Source: an uncultured Romboutsia sp. (lineage in GTDB: Bacteria > Bacillota > Clostridia > Peptostreptococcales > Peptostreptococcaceae). From it: a stretch of 64,000 nt of DNA. This document shows, in pieces, positions 22,054-30,795 of this stretch (its first letter is position 1; each line of letters starts with the position of its first letter). Where the stretch lies: NCBI GenBank assembly GCA_904418825.1, contig CAJFPU010000012.1:1-64000 (forward strand). Direction: 5' to 3'. The notes under the pieces are model-generated. The model worked only from the letters and a program-made list of their open reading frames with translations. It was not told where the DNA came from and did not search any database. Position numbers and translations under genes: made by a program.

Positions 22054-22716
22054 CTATATAAGTTTACCATCTTTTATATATATAACTCTATCAGCCATTC
22101 TAGCAATCTCTTCATTATGAGTTATCATAACTAAAGTTTGGTTATATTTTTTTATTGAGTCTTTAAGTAACTTCAATACCTCTTCTGTAGTTTTTGTATC
22201 TAGGTTTCCAGTTGGTTCATCTGCTAATATTATAGATGGCTTAGGTGCTAATGCTCTTCCTATAGCAACTCTTTGTTGTTGCCCTCCTGATAGCTGATTT
22301 GGTAGGTGCTTTTCTCTTTCTTTAAGTCCTAAAAAATTCACTATATCATCTATATATTTTTCATCAATACTTGCTTTATCTAGCATTAAGGGCATCTTGA
22401 TATTTTCTCTAACATCTAATACAGGAATTAAATTATACTGTTGAAATATAAATCCTATGTTCTTTCTTCTATATCTAGCTAACTTATTTTCGTGCATATC
22501 ACTTATATTTTGTTCTTCTATTTTAACAAATCCTTTACTAGGCTTTTCTAGTCCACCTAATAAATGTAGTAATGTAGATTTACCGCTACCGCTCGGTCCT
22601 ATAATTGCTATAAATTCTCCCTTATTTATAGTTAAGTTGACTTTATCTAAAGCTACAACCTCTATATCACCTTTTCCATATTTCTTTGTCAAATCAATAG
22701 TTTCTAATATTTTCAT
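22054..22716 (-). CDS. ABC transporter ATP-binding protein (MacB/LolD/BceA type)
   Basis: 220 residues. Walker A GPSGSGKST (about 40-48), Q-loop (FQQYNLIP), signature LSGGQQQRV (about 142) and Walker B IILADEP. The membership is the family that partners with FtsX-type permeases. It follows the permease gene by 14 bases in one operon. With the adjacent two-component system, the context suggests peptide sensing, export or resistance (bacteriocin or host peptide), but the substrate is not shown by sequence. Confidence 0.9.
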   Translation of the reverse strand: MKILETIDLTKKYGKGDIEVVALDKVNLTINKGEFIAIIGPSGSGKSTLLHLLGGLEKPSKGFVKIEEQNISDMHENKLARYRRKNIGFIFQQYNLIPVLDVRENIKMPLMLDKASIDEKYIDDIVNFLGLKEREKHLPNQLSGGQQQRVAIGRALAPKPSIILADEPTGNLDTKTTEEVLKLLKDSIKKYNQTLVMITHNEEIARMADRVIYIKDGKLI

Positions 22717-22730
22717 ACGCTTATCCCCTT

Positions 22731-25250
22731 TTATTCAATTGAATCTATAGATTCTACTATAGTCATATTTTTTATTTTTCTTGCTGGAAAATATGTTGCA
22801 ATTAACCCTACTAATATATTTGCAAATACTATAGCTATATATATTTTTATGTCAAAATTAAAATCATGACTTTCTAGTAAAGCAGAGAAATACTTATATA
22901 ACCCATATTGGATTAAAAATCCTACTATTACAGTTATTATGCTCGAAATTATTCCATAAAATAGTCCTTCAAACATTATCATTTCTTTAAATTCTTTATC
23001 TGTAAGACCAATAGCTCTAATCATTCCAAATTCATTAGTTCTTGATATTAAGCTATAACTTACATTGTTGACTATATTTAGAACTCCTGTCAAGAATAAT
23101 ACTGATGATATCGCATATATAAATGTATTCTTAGTATCTGAATAAGCCATTTTACTATCTCTTATATCACCTAAATCTAGCATCGTAAATCCATTTACTC
23201 TATTAGTTACATTAATAATATCCTTAGCTAATTCATCACTATTTATATCATCTTCTTTATTTATATTTATAAGCCTATAATTGTTAAAACCACTTATCTC
23301 ACTTAGCATATCGTTGGATAATACTAAATCTACTCCACCATCTCCAACTGTATACCAGTATTCTAATGTTGGAAATTCAGATTGTGTAATTATACCCCCC
23401 ACTGTTAATTCTTGTTCTATATATTCACCTTCATCTCTCATAGCATAGAATTCTTTTGACATTTTTCCATCTTTTCTAAATTCCATTTTTATTTTATCTC
23501 CAACTTTGATATCAACCATACTTTGATTTTGTTTATATGGTACTACTACTATACAAATTGGTGTATTTTTCATATTATGTAAATCTATATTTCCTTCTAA
23601 TAATTTAGAATCTAATTCTTCTAGATATTTATCTTCAAACCCCCAAATAGTACTTTGAATTATACTACTCTCTCCTTTACTTTTAATAGATGTATTATAC
23701 TCATGCTCCTCATTCTTATATTCTAAGTATCTTATAAAATTTTCATTTAATAAATTCTTCTGTATCTTAACTCTGCCATATAAAGTATTGTACGGTATTA
23801 CTTCATTAACTCCATCTAGTTCATTTAAAGCTTCAATATCCTTTTTACTTAAACCTAAGCTCATGTCTAAAGTTCCATTGATAGATGCATTATAGTCATA
23901 GTATAACTTTTCATTTTTTATACTTTCTTCAGACATTTGTTTTTTTATATCACCATAAAAAGTAGATTCAATAAATAAAATACCTCCAAATACCATTGAT
24001 ATCATTATCATAATAAATCCTTTTTTATTTCTACTCATGTTTTTGAAAGCTAATGCTATATGAAATGGTACTACTTTAACTAAACTTTCTACTCCTATTA
24101 ATCTATATTTGTCATTCTTAACCTTTTCGCTTTTGCTCTTGTATATAGCTTCTATAGGTGTTATTTTACCTATACTTCTCTTAATTTTTAAGGCTATTAT
24201 TATATCTATTAATAATATATCTATTATAGATAGCATTATTATCTTGTTATCTATTATTATATCTACTTTCTCTAAATCAAAATCTGTAAATAATTTATAG
24301 AAACTTTCACTTAAAGATTGAGCTGTAAATATACCTAAACCTATTCCTATTGGTATACTTATAACTGATATTATTATTAATTCTTGTAATATAAGTTTTA
24401 ATATATAGTTTTTAGAAGCTCCGATAGCTCTTAATATTCCATATTCACTAGTTCTTTGAAGTATAGATATATTGAATATACTGTATATAACAGTTGCTGA
24501 TATTAATGTTATCAGAACAACTAATCCAACCACTTCAAAATTTATTCTCCCCATCTGTCCCATAGCTTGTAAAAGCATTGTATTTTGGCTTGTTTTTTCT
24601 ATATCTATCTTAGCATCATATATAATGTTATCTATTGCTTTTAATATATCTATATCTTCATAAAATTCTATATATCCAATAAAGCTATTACTTTTATTTG
24701 TGTCCACTGGACCAATTATGCCTTCCATTATTCCATTAGTTTTATTTGGTACTCTGTCTTCTATAATTCCTACTAGTTTAAATTTTTTAACCTCTCCTTT
24801 ATTTACAAGTTGTAACTCTAATTCTTGATTTAACCTCGGCTCTAAATCTAAGTTCATTAAAACCCATTCTTCAAGGGCTATTTCTCCTTCGCCTTTTGGG
24901 AACCTACCTTTTATTATTGAAGCATTATCCGATTCTAAATAGTTTTCGCTACTATAGATTAAGTTTACTAACGCTTTATCCTTGTAGTTATACCCATCAT
25001 AAAATGATGTATAAGATATATTTTTTATTTCTTCACTTTGGTTTAATACATCCATTTGTTCTTTATCTAAATCATCTATTTTAAGGTGTGTGTTACCACT
25101 TGTATACTTTAATTCATCTACTTCGGCTTTTTTTACACTTTGAGAAAGCATGCCTACACCTACAATTAAAACCACACTTAAAATTATACTTAGTGCTATT
25201 GCAAAAGACCTTTTATAATACTTTTGAATATATTTTATTGCTAATTTCAT
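22731..25250 (-). CDS. ABC transporter permease with two FtsX domains
   Basis: 839 residues. There is an N-terminal membrane anchor (about 15-38), a large extracytoplasmic region, and two FtsX-type helical blocks (about 240-365 and 705-835), each with the conserved SR/QRTxEYGILRAIG or SRTNEFGMIRAIG motif. There is a further membrane helix near 405-425. Architecture is that of Clostridial FtsX-like permeases encoded beside MacB-type ATPases. Transcribed with the ATPase from the promoter region at 25251-25360, which carries the LytTR-type repeats. Confidence 0.88.
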   Translation of the reverse strand: MKLAIKYIQKYYKRSFAIALSIILSVVLIVGVGMLSQSVKKAEVDELKYTSGNTHLKIDDLDKEQMDVLNQSEEIKNISYTSFYDGYNYKDKALVNLIYSSENYLESDNASIIKGRFPKGEGEIALEEWVLMNLDLEPRLNQELELQLVNKGEVKKFKLVGIIEDRVPNKTNGIMEGIIGPVDTNKSNSFIGYIEFYEDIDILKAIDNIIYDAKIDIEKTSQNTMLLQAMGQMGRINFEVVGLVVLITLISATVIYSIFNISILQRTSEYGILRAIGASKNYILKLILQELIIISVISIPIGIGLGIFTAQSLSESFYKLFTDFDLEKVDIIIDNKIIMLSIIDILLIDIIIALKIKRSIGKITPIEAIYKSKSEKVKNDKYRLIGVESLVKVVPFHIALAFKNMSRNKKGFIMIMISMVFGGILFIESTFYGDIKKQMSEESIKNEKLYYDYNASINGTLDMSLGLSKKDIEALNELDGVNEVIPYNTLYGRVKIQKNLLNENFIRYLEYKNEEHEYNTSIKSKGESSIIQSTIWGFEDKYLEELDSKLLEGNIDLHNMKNTPICIVVVPYKQNQSMVDIKVGDKIKMEFRKDGKMSKEFYAMRDEGEYIEQELTVGGIITQSEFPTLEYWYTVGDGGVDLVLSNDMLSEISGFNNYRLININKEDDINSDELAKDIINVTNRVNGFTMLDLGDIRDSKMAYSDTKNTFIYAISSVLFLTGVLNIVNNVSYSLISRTNEFGMIRAIGLTDKEFKEMIMFEGLFYGIISSIITVIVGFLIQYGLYKYFSALLESHDFNFDIKIYIAIVFANILVGLIATYFPARKIKNMTIVESIDSIE

Positions 25251-25324
25251 AATTTCATCTCCTTATCTTTATTTATACTTTTAAAATAATTCAACTTGAA
25301 ATTATGTTCAATAAATATGGTCCT

Positions 25325-25354
25325 AATGGTATTTTTTATTGCTTGAATGGTATT
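25325..25354 (-). promoter_or_regulatory. Candidate LytTR response-regulator binding repeats before the ABC operon
   Basis: Two perfect copies of AATACCATT (minus strand) 21 bases apart, i.e. 9-bp direct repeats with a 12-bp gap. This is the spacing used by AgrA/LytTR-type regulators. They sit about 75-105 bases before the permease start and just before a possible -35 TTGAAC. The neighbouring LytTR regulator is the obvious candidate protein. The repeat sequence itself only loosely fits the AgrA consensus. Confidence 0.5.
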
Positions 25355-25361
25355 TAAAATA

Positions 25362-25390
25362 CAAAAATAGGACTAGAAATTAACTAGCCC
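25362..25390 (-). terminator. Terminator of the sensor kinase gene
   Basis: GGGCTAG / CTAGTCC (one G-T pair), followed by TATTTTTGT on the minus strand, 14 bases past the kinase stop. It separates the two-component operon from the ABC operon. Confidence 0.7.
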
Positions 25391-25404
25391 CTCGTATATT
25401 ATTT

Positions 25405-26754
25405 TTATTTTCTCAGTGGTATTAGTATTTTTACTATAAACCTAGTTTCCGTATAATCAACTACTGTTTCACCATTGTATTTATTTACTATCTCTCTTAC
25501 ATTTTTCAATCCTATACCATGAGCATCTTTATCTTTTTTAGTAGTAATAAAGTTACTATTTTTAGATAACACTTGATTTTCTTTGTTATTCTCTATTTTT
25601 ATCACACATACTTCTGAAATATATGCACTTTTCAATACTATTTCTTTTTCTAGATTATCAGAGTAAATATTTAAATTAGCTTCTATTGCATTATCTATTA
25701 AATTAGCAAACATACTACATACATCTGCCATATCTATGAAATCAGATTTGGAGAAGTTAACACTTACATCAAATTTAATATTATTCTCTACACATATAGA
25801 TTTTTTATTACTTAATATAGAATCTAGTATCATATTTCCACTATTAAAATTGTAACTACTATTAAAATCTATAATTTTAGACTCTATATTATCAATATAA
25901 TCTAGCAACTTTTCATCTTTAGCTTCACTCATCGCTCTGATACATATCATATGATTCTTTATATCATGATTTATTTTTCTTACCTTCTCTTGTTCTTTTT
26001 GAATCTCTAGGTAGTAGTTATAATCTTTAGCAATACTATCTCTTAAGCTTCTATTCTCTAATTTCAACTTGTAGCTTTTTATGGATTTATCAAACAAATA
26101 AAATAAGCACACATTTGATATAAATATTAATAGTGGTATCATTACTGAATTTAGATAATTTAATGCATCATTATTTTTTTCAAGAGCTGTATTCCTAAAA
26201 AATAATAGTAAACAAATTAAATTAGTTGCTATAGGTATAACCATAAATTTAATATGACTTTTATCTACCTCTGTCTTGTCTTTATACTGCTTGTACAGCA
26301 ACATAACTAAACTTATTAACATGGATTTAAATATCAATATCTGTAAAGTATGTATCTCCCCACTTATATACGTTTCACCTGTATATATTTGTATTCCATT
26401 TATATCCGTATATGAAAGTGTTAGTTTAATTAATACAGTTTCACTAAATATTCTTATACTTTGATATATTATTATCCAATAAATAGCTATAGACTTTAGC
26501 ATGTCTTTGAATTTTATTTCATAATTAAACTTACAAAGTATTATTATGAATGAAATACGTATGAATGTTTCTATAACATTGGGAATGTTTATGTACTCTA
26601 TATTATAATCTATCAATGAATATATCAATAAACTGCTCGAATTTAATGCTGGAGATGTTTTTTTCTTAAAGTTAACTGCTAAATATGTATTATAACCTAT
26701 TGCATTTACTAATTTCTCAATTGTATAAAATAAAACCCAATATCCTTTAAACAT
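25405..26754 (-). CDS. Sensor histidine kinase, AgrC-like GHKL family
   Basis: 449 residues. About six membrane segments fill residues 1-225, followed by a coiled linker and a phospho-acceptor helix with HDIKNH (His about 270). The C-terminal ATPase domain has the N box (LIDNAIEAN, about 355) and G box (HGIGLKNV, about 425). This is the AgrC/ComD-type peptide sensor architecture. Start overlaps the regulator stop (TAATG). No signal-peptide precursor gene such as agrD, or processing protease, was found nearby, so the ligand may be external. Confidence 0.88.
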   Translation of the reverse strand: MFKGYWVLFYTIEKLVNAIGYNTYLAVNFKKKTSPALNSSSLLIYSLIDYNIEYINIPNVIETFIRISFIIILCKFNYEIKFKDMLKSIAIYWIIIYQSIRIFSETVLIKLTLSYTDINGIQIYTGETYISGEIHTLQILIFKSMLISLVMLLYKQYKDKTEVDKSHIKFMVIPIATNLICLLLFFRNTALEKNNDALNYLNSVMIPLLIFISNVCLFYLFDKSIKSYKLKLENRSLRDSIAKDYNYYLEIQKEQEKVRKINHDIKNHMICIRAMSEAKDEKLLDYIDNIESKIIDFNSSYNFNSGNMILDSILSNKKSICVENNIKFDVSVNFSKSDFIDMADVCSMFANLIDNAIEANLNIYSDNLEKEIVLKSAYISEVCVIKIENNKENQVLSKNSNFITTKKDKDAHGIGLKNVREIVNKYNGETVVDYTETRFIVKILIPLRK

Positions 26755-27467
26755 TACAATATATCCCCTAGCATTTTAGTCATCTTTACTTTTAATTCCT
26801 TCATTTTATATCTACTTACTAGAATTTCTTTATCATTTATCATTACACCCCCTGATGTTATTGATTTGATTTTTTCTAAATTTACTAAATAACACCTATG
26901 ACATCTATAAAATTTAAATTCCTTCAGCTCATCTTCTATCTTACTTATGTTTACTCTTGTTGTATAAATTTGTTTATCTGTATGTATAGATAGGTATCGA
27001 TTTTCAGTTTCTATATAACATATTTTACTTACAGGTACTCTAACTATTTCTCTATTATTATTTTCTTTTATAGTTATATATTTTGATTTCTTGTTTTCAA
27101 CTTCATTTATGCAAGCACTTATATGTTTTTTTAAGTCATAGTATCGTACTGGCTTTAATAAATATCTATAAGCTCGTACTTCATATCCATCTTGCATAAA
27201 GCTTGAGTCAGCTGTTATAAAAATTATATCTACATTAGTATCAAATTTTCTAATTTCTCTAGCAGTATCCATACCATTTAACCTATCCATTTGAATATCT
27301 AAAATTGCTAAATCTATATCACTTGGATACTCTTTCAATAATTTTTCCCCTGATTCAAACTCTAATAGTACATACTCTATATTTACCTCTTTACATATCT
27401 CATCTAGATATTTTTTTATTGTATTCCTCTGTTTTTTTTCGTCATCACATAAAACAACTTTTATCAT
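26754..27467 (-). CDS. LytTR-family response regulator (AgrA/VirR-like)
   Basis: 237 residues. Receiver domain with acidic pair D8/D9, phospho-acceptor D57 (LAILDIQM) and a conserved Lys in LLKPVRY (about 106). The C-terminal LytTR DNA-binding domain (about 130-232) contains IETENRYLSI and FYRCHRCYLVNLEKI. Such regulators bind paired 9-bp direct repeats; a matching pair lies before the ABC operon. The gene follows the resolvase gene by 24 bases, so both may share a transcript. Confidence 0.9.
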   Translation of the reverse strand: MIKVVLCDDEKKQRNTIKKYLDEICKEVNIEYVLLEFESGEKLLKEYPSDIDLAILDIQMDRLNGMDTAREIRKFDTNVDIIFITADSSFMQDGYEVRAYRYLLKPVRYYDLKKHISACINEVENKKSKYITIKENNNREIVRVPVSKICYIETENRYLSIHTDKQIYTTRVNISKIEDELKEFKFYRCHRCYLVNLEKIKSITSGGVMINDKEILVSRYKMKELKVKMTKMLGDIL

Positions 27468-27491
27468 ATGATTCTCCCCCCCTTATTAACT

Positions 27492-28124
27492 CTATTCCAT
27501 TAGTTTGATATATTTATATATAGTATTTTTACTCAAGTTAGTTATAGCCATAAATTCTTTAAGATTTATACCTCTTCTATCTATGGGATTTTTACCTAGA
27601 TTTTTATCTGCTTGATTTATCTTATATTTGTCATAGTGCTTTAAAAATATTTGAGGTATATCATCTTTAGTAATTTGTTTACGTCCTATCCTACCGCCTT
27701 TAGAAATAGAATTAGCAATTCCGCTTTTTACACGTTTACTTATCATATTGCGTTCCATCTCAGCAAAAACTCCCATCATCTTTAACATACCTTCTGTCAT
27801 TGGGTCTAATTCACCTTTTGTACAGTCAACTATAAAACCGCCTAATACAAGTTTTAATTTTTTCTCTTGAACTAAATCTAAAATATCACATAGTTGCTTT
27901 GTACTTCTAGTAATTCTAGATACTTCCGTTGCTATAATTTGGTCCCCATTTTGAACTTGTTCTAGCAATCTATTCAATTCCACCCTATTTATTTTAGTAC
28001 CTGATTCATACTCTAAATAGATAGTTTCTTTCGTAGCTCCTAATTCTTTTAATTCTTTTATCTGTCTATCTATATTTTGCTTGGTTTCATCAGTGCTACA
28101 ACGTGCATAACCGTATATAGTCAT
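27492..28124 (-). CDS. Small serine recombinase (resolvase/invertase family)
   Basis: 210 residues. Catalytic Ser in GYARCST (residue 10), conserved ATEVSRITRS (about 65-74), E-helix and a C-terminal helix-turn-helix (ITNLSKNTIYKYI). It is a resolvase-type enzyme, distinct from the two large integrases at 34-37 kb, so it probably resolves multimers or performs a local inversion rather than integrating the element. AGGGAGG precedes the ATG. Three inverted repeats at 28163-28323, just upstream, could be its recombination site. Confidence 0.88.
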   Translation of the reverse strand: MTIYGYARCSTDETKQNIDRQIKELKELGATKETIYLEYESGTKINRVELNRLLEQVQNGDQIIATEVSRITRSTKQLCDILDLVQEKKLKLVLGGFIVDCTKGELDPMTEGMLKMMGVFAEMERNMISKRVKSGIANSISKGGRIGRKQITKDDIPQIFLKHYDKYKINQADKNLGKNPIDRRGINLKEFMAITNLSKNTIYKYIKLME

Positions 28125-28162
28125 AAAATCCTCCCTATTTACTTTCTTACTATATATTTTAA

Positions 28163-28323
28163 ATAAAGTTCAATAAAACTCCAATTATTTTCTTGAACTT
28201 TATTAATTAATTTTCTATTTCTAATTCTAGATATTTCAATAGGTATATCTAGAATCGTCTATTTGAATTTCTAATTTCTCACTTAGTATAAAAGTTCAGC
28301 TAAAGATTTGTTTAATTGAACTT
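28163..28323. repeat. Three consecutive inverted repeats upstream of the resolvase (res-like)
   Basis: IR1: ATAAAGTTCAA / TTGAACTTTAT (28163-28203, 19-base gap). IR2: ATTCTAGATAT / ATATCTAGAAT (28224-28255, 10-base gap). IR3: AAGTTCA / TGAACTT (28292-28323, 18-base gap). The outer two share the AAGTTCA half-site. Tn3-type res sites also consist of three dimer-binding subsites directly upstream of the resolvase gene. Assignment is inference; an autoregulatory operator is the alternative. Confidence 0.5.
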
Positions 28324-28358
28324 ATTTTTTTACTAAATTTCATTATATAACTTATAAT

Positions 28359-28679
28359 TTATCCTATGCTACCATCTGGATATAACCAGCTATATCCTGT
28401 ATTTGTCCATAATTTATATCTATTATACTTATCTTTTTCAACCTTTATTGTCAAATATTCTTCTCTAGCTAATAACCCTCCACGATTTAATAATCCATAA
28501 ATCCCTTTATTTTTTACAAATTCTCTCTCTGTATCATCAAGTAAATTTAACCCTTCTATATCTTCATCTATATCTATACCAAATATAGCCATTAAATGTA
28601 CTCTATTTGATATATTGTATTCATTTTTCTCTAATCCTAAAGCTCTATATTTATTGACTGTCCTTCTATATAAGTCCAT
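28359..28679 (-). CDS. Hypothetical protein of the integrated element
   Basis: 106 residues, soluble, no signal peptide or recognisable motif; moderately acidic in the middle (GIDIDEDIEGLNLLDD), aromatic near the end. I do not recognise the family. GAGAAGG lies eight bases before the ATG, which supports expression. It lies between the replication genes and the resolvase, on the same strand, and is likely element-specific. Confidence 0.55.
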   Translation of the reverse strand: MDLYRRTVNKYRALGLEKNEYNISNRVHLMAIFGIDIDEDIEGLNLLDDTEREFVKNKGIYGLLNRGGLLAREEYLTIKVEKDKYNRYKLWTNTGYSWLYPDGSIG

Positions 28680-28922
28680 ATTTTTTACCTTCTCTTTCTC
28701 TTTATGTATAATGCCGATTCATTCATTTCTTGAATCTAATAAAATTTTTATTATTTTTCATAGTATTGAAATATAATTATAATTCTAAAATGTATATATA
28801 TTTTTATTGGTACCAAATATTTTAATATACAATATCATATATAAAATTTATTTACAATACATGATTGTTAAGTTTGTAACACATTTGTTATCCAATTATA
28901 TTTTTATTTACAAATAAAATTA
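28680..28922. other. AT-rich spacer
   Basis: No ORF. A short TGTTA/TAACA inverted repeat at about 28866-28882 is the only structure noticed. Confidence 0.35.
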
Positions 28923-28966
28923 AAAAATAAGTATTATAAACACTAGTATTTATAATACTTATTTTT
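28923..28966 (-). terminator. Strong hairpin terminator of the replication-region operon
   Basis: AAAATAAGTATTATAAA pairs perfectly over 17 bp with TTTATAATACTTATTTT around an eight-base loop, four bases past the stop at 28970. A/T runs on both sides. Confidence 0.75.
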
Positions 28967-28969
28967 TAA

Positions 28970-30052
28970 TTAATTTTTATTTATAAATTTTATATTTCCT
29001 AAATATTTTTTATAAATATCTATGTGAGATATAGATATTTTTATATCATTTATATCTAATTTTAAATCTAATAATACATTTCTACCATCTACTTTATATG
29101 TACTCAATCTGCTTCTTATATAGTTATATTCTTGATTAATGCTCTTATTAGCTAAGATAGATTTTACATTTTTCTTAGCTACATTATCCCACATAATAAT
29201 TTTAAACCTAAATTCTAAGTTATCTTTTTTAAATATTTCTTTCAAAGCTATACAGGACATTATTATACTATCAATAATTCGATTAATATTTTGTGTATTA
29301 TTTACATCCATAACTACAATCTCCACTACTTTAATATCTATTAAGTCTGTTATACTCTCTATATGGATATTTGCATTTATCAGTGTATCAATAGTTATAT
29401 TATTTATTTTATTTCTTTTATTCAAAAACTTAATATTATCTCTATCTAAATTATAAAAAGATATTTCATTATCATTAAACTTCTTTTTCCTTCCGTATTC
29501 AAGATTTCTTAACATATTATCGTAATTTTCTAGACCTCTTATATAAATTTCTTGCTCATATAAGTTCAAATTATATTTACTCATAAGCATTTCGTGATAA
29601 AAAATACCCTTCGTTTTATTGTATATTAAAGTACTATTCAAATCATACATTTTGTCCAGAAAATTATTCCAATCGTACAAGTCATAAGTATCAATTACTT
29701 TTATTACTCTATCAAGCTTAAAAACACTTGTTATAGCTCTTTTATCTATAGCTTTAGGTATAGATGCAACTTGATTGCTATATTTCTTGTTCAATAAAAA
29801 TCTAATTGCAAATTTTTTAAGAATTATTACTTTATTTTTGCTATATAAAAAATTCTGTTTCTTTATTATTTGTAGCCTATCTAGCTCTGATAATACCTTT
29901 CTTGTTTTATAATCACTCCTTGATATATACAACTTTCTACATATCTCATAAAATTGTTTCTGTAGTATAACACCATTTCCAAGTGTAAATATAATTTCTA
30001 AATATACACGATATTTTCTACATATTTTAAATTTATCTTCAGTTTTAATCAT
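28970..30052 (-). CDS. Hypothetical element protein with N-terminal winged-helix-like region
   Basis: 360 residues, very Lys/Asn/Ile rich, no membrane segment. The first about 90 residues look like a winged helix (KVLSELDRLQIIKKQN). The remainder resembles no family I can name. It begins MIKT.. like its upstream neighbour and lies 50 bases after it in the same direction. It is probably part of a replication or mobilisation module of the element; function is not assigned. Confidence 0.5.
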   Translation of the reverse strand: MIKTEDKFKICRKYRVYLEIIFTLGNGVILQKQFYEICRKLYISRSDYKTRKVLSELDRLQIIKKQNFLYSKNKVIILKKFAIRFLLNKKYSNQVASIPKAIDKRAITSVFKLDRVIKVIDTYDLYDWNNFLDKMYDLNSTLIYNKTKGIFYHEMLMSKYNLNLYEQEIYIRGLENYDNMLRNLEYGRKKKFNDNEISFYNLDRDNIKFLNKRNKINNITIDTLINANIHIESITDLIDIKVVEIVVMDVNNTQNINRIIDSIIMSCIALKEIFKKDNLEFRFKIIMWDNVAKKNVKSILANKSINQEYNYIRSRLSTYKVDGRNVLLDLKLDINDIKISISHIDIYKKYLGNIKFINKN

Positions 30053-30104
30053 TATATCACCTCCCTCTATAAAATCATTTCTTCGTATATTTCATTCTGT
30101 ATTT

Positions 30105-30650
30105 TTAACATTCTATAAATATAGCTTCTATACCTAATAGTCTTAAAAACTTATCTTTCTTATTTAAATCGCTCTCTCTATATGAAGGTGATATGATTTC
30201 TATACCGTATGCTACATTAGTTTCACGGTCAACTAATATTGCATCAACAGGAGAAATACTATCATAATTTAGTGCTTTTCTATTATATTTATCTAATGAA
30301 TCAATCTTATTATTTATTAAATATAAAGCTTCACTTTCTGTTATCCACTTATACCTTTGTAAATCAAGATTCAAATATATTTCTTGAAGCTTGCTACAAT
30401 GCCTTATTGACTTATACATATAACTTCTTTTTAATCCGTACATTTTAGACATAATTTTTTTAGCTTTAGATGTTAACTTATATCCTTTAATTCCATTTTG
30501 ATAAACAATATCTATCATATTGTTCGCTTTATATAAGTTAAGCTTATAGCTAGAGACATTCATGAGTTGTAATCCATATTCCGTTATAACACCACAGCAG
30601 TATAACATTTTAAAAAATTCTTCATCTTTATTTCTTATAGTTTTAATCAC
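30105..30650 (-). CDS. Replication-relaxation-like protein (wHTH plus nuclease-like end)
   Basis: 181 residues. The N-terminal half looks like a winged helix (ITEYGLQLM..YQNGIKGYKLTSKAKKIM). The C-terminal half has SPVDAILVDRETNVAYGIEIISPS, the pattern of the restriction-endonuclease-like fold (D..E-x-I) seen in replication-relaxation family proteins of plasmids and ICEs. Fold assignment is from pattern only. Located directly downstream of the Rep gene. Confidence 0.5.
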   Translation of the reverse strand: MIKTIRNKDEEFFKMLYCCGVITEYGLQLMNVSSYKLNLYKANNMIDIVYQNGIKGYKLTSKAKKIMSKMYGLKRSYMYKSIRHCSKLQEIYLNLDLQRYKWITESEALYLINNKIDSLDKYNRKALNYDSISPVDAILVDRETNVAYGIEIISPSYRESDLNKKDKFLRLLGIEAIFIEC

Positions 30651-30676
30651 CTCCTATTCTAATATCTAGTTTTAGA

Positions 30677-30737
30677 AAGGAAGGTTCTATATCTATATTA
30701 CCTTCCTTCCCTATTTTAATATCTTCAATTGAAGATA
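30677..30737. repeat. Paired palindromes next to rep (candidate origin or regulatory site)
   Basis: AAGGAAGGT / ACCTTCCTT with a 14-base loop (30677-30708), then the perfect 18-bp palindrome TATCTTCAATTGAAGATA (30720-30737). Both lie in the 145-base gap after the rep stop. Rolling-circle origins often contain such structures, but no nick-site consensus was identified. The first hairpin could instead be a rep terminator. Confidence 0.4.
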
Positions 30738-30795
30738 CTTAGTTATATTATTTTTTTATATAAATTATAAATATGAAATCATTTTTTATGTAAAT

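Noticed and set aside
22054-28124. agr-type quorum-sensing locus
   Set aside because: AgrC- and AgrA-like proteins are present but no AgrB protease or AgrD peptide gene; better described as an orphan sensor system tied to an ABC transporter.
28866-28882. Rex-type operator (TGTTA..TAACA)
   Set aside because: The half-sites are too short and the spacing is wrong for a Rex site, and no redox gene follows.
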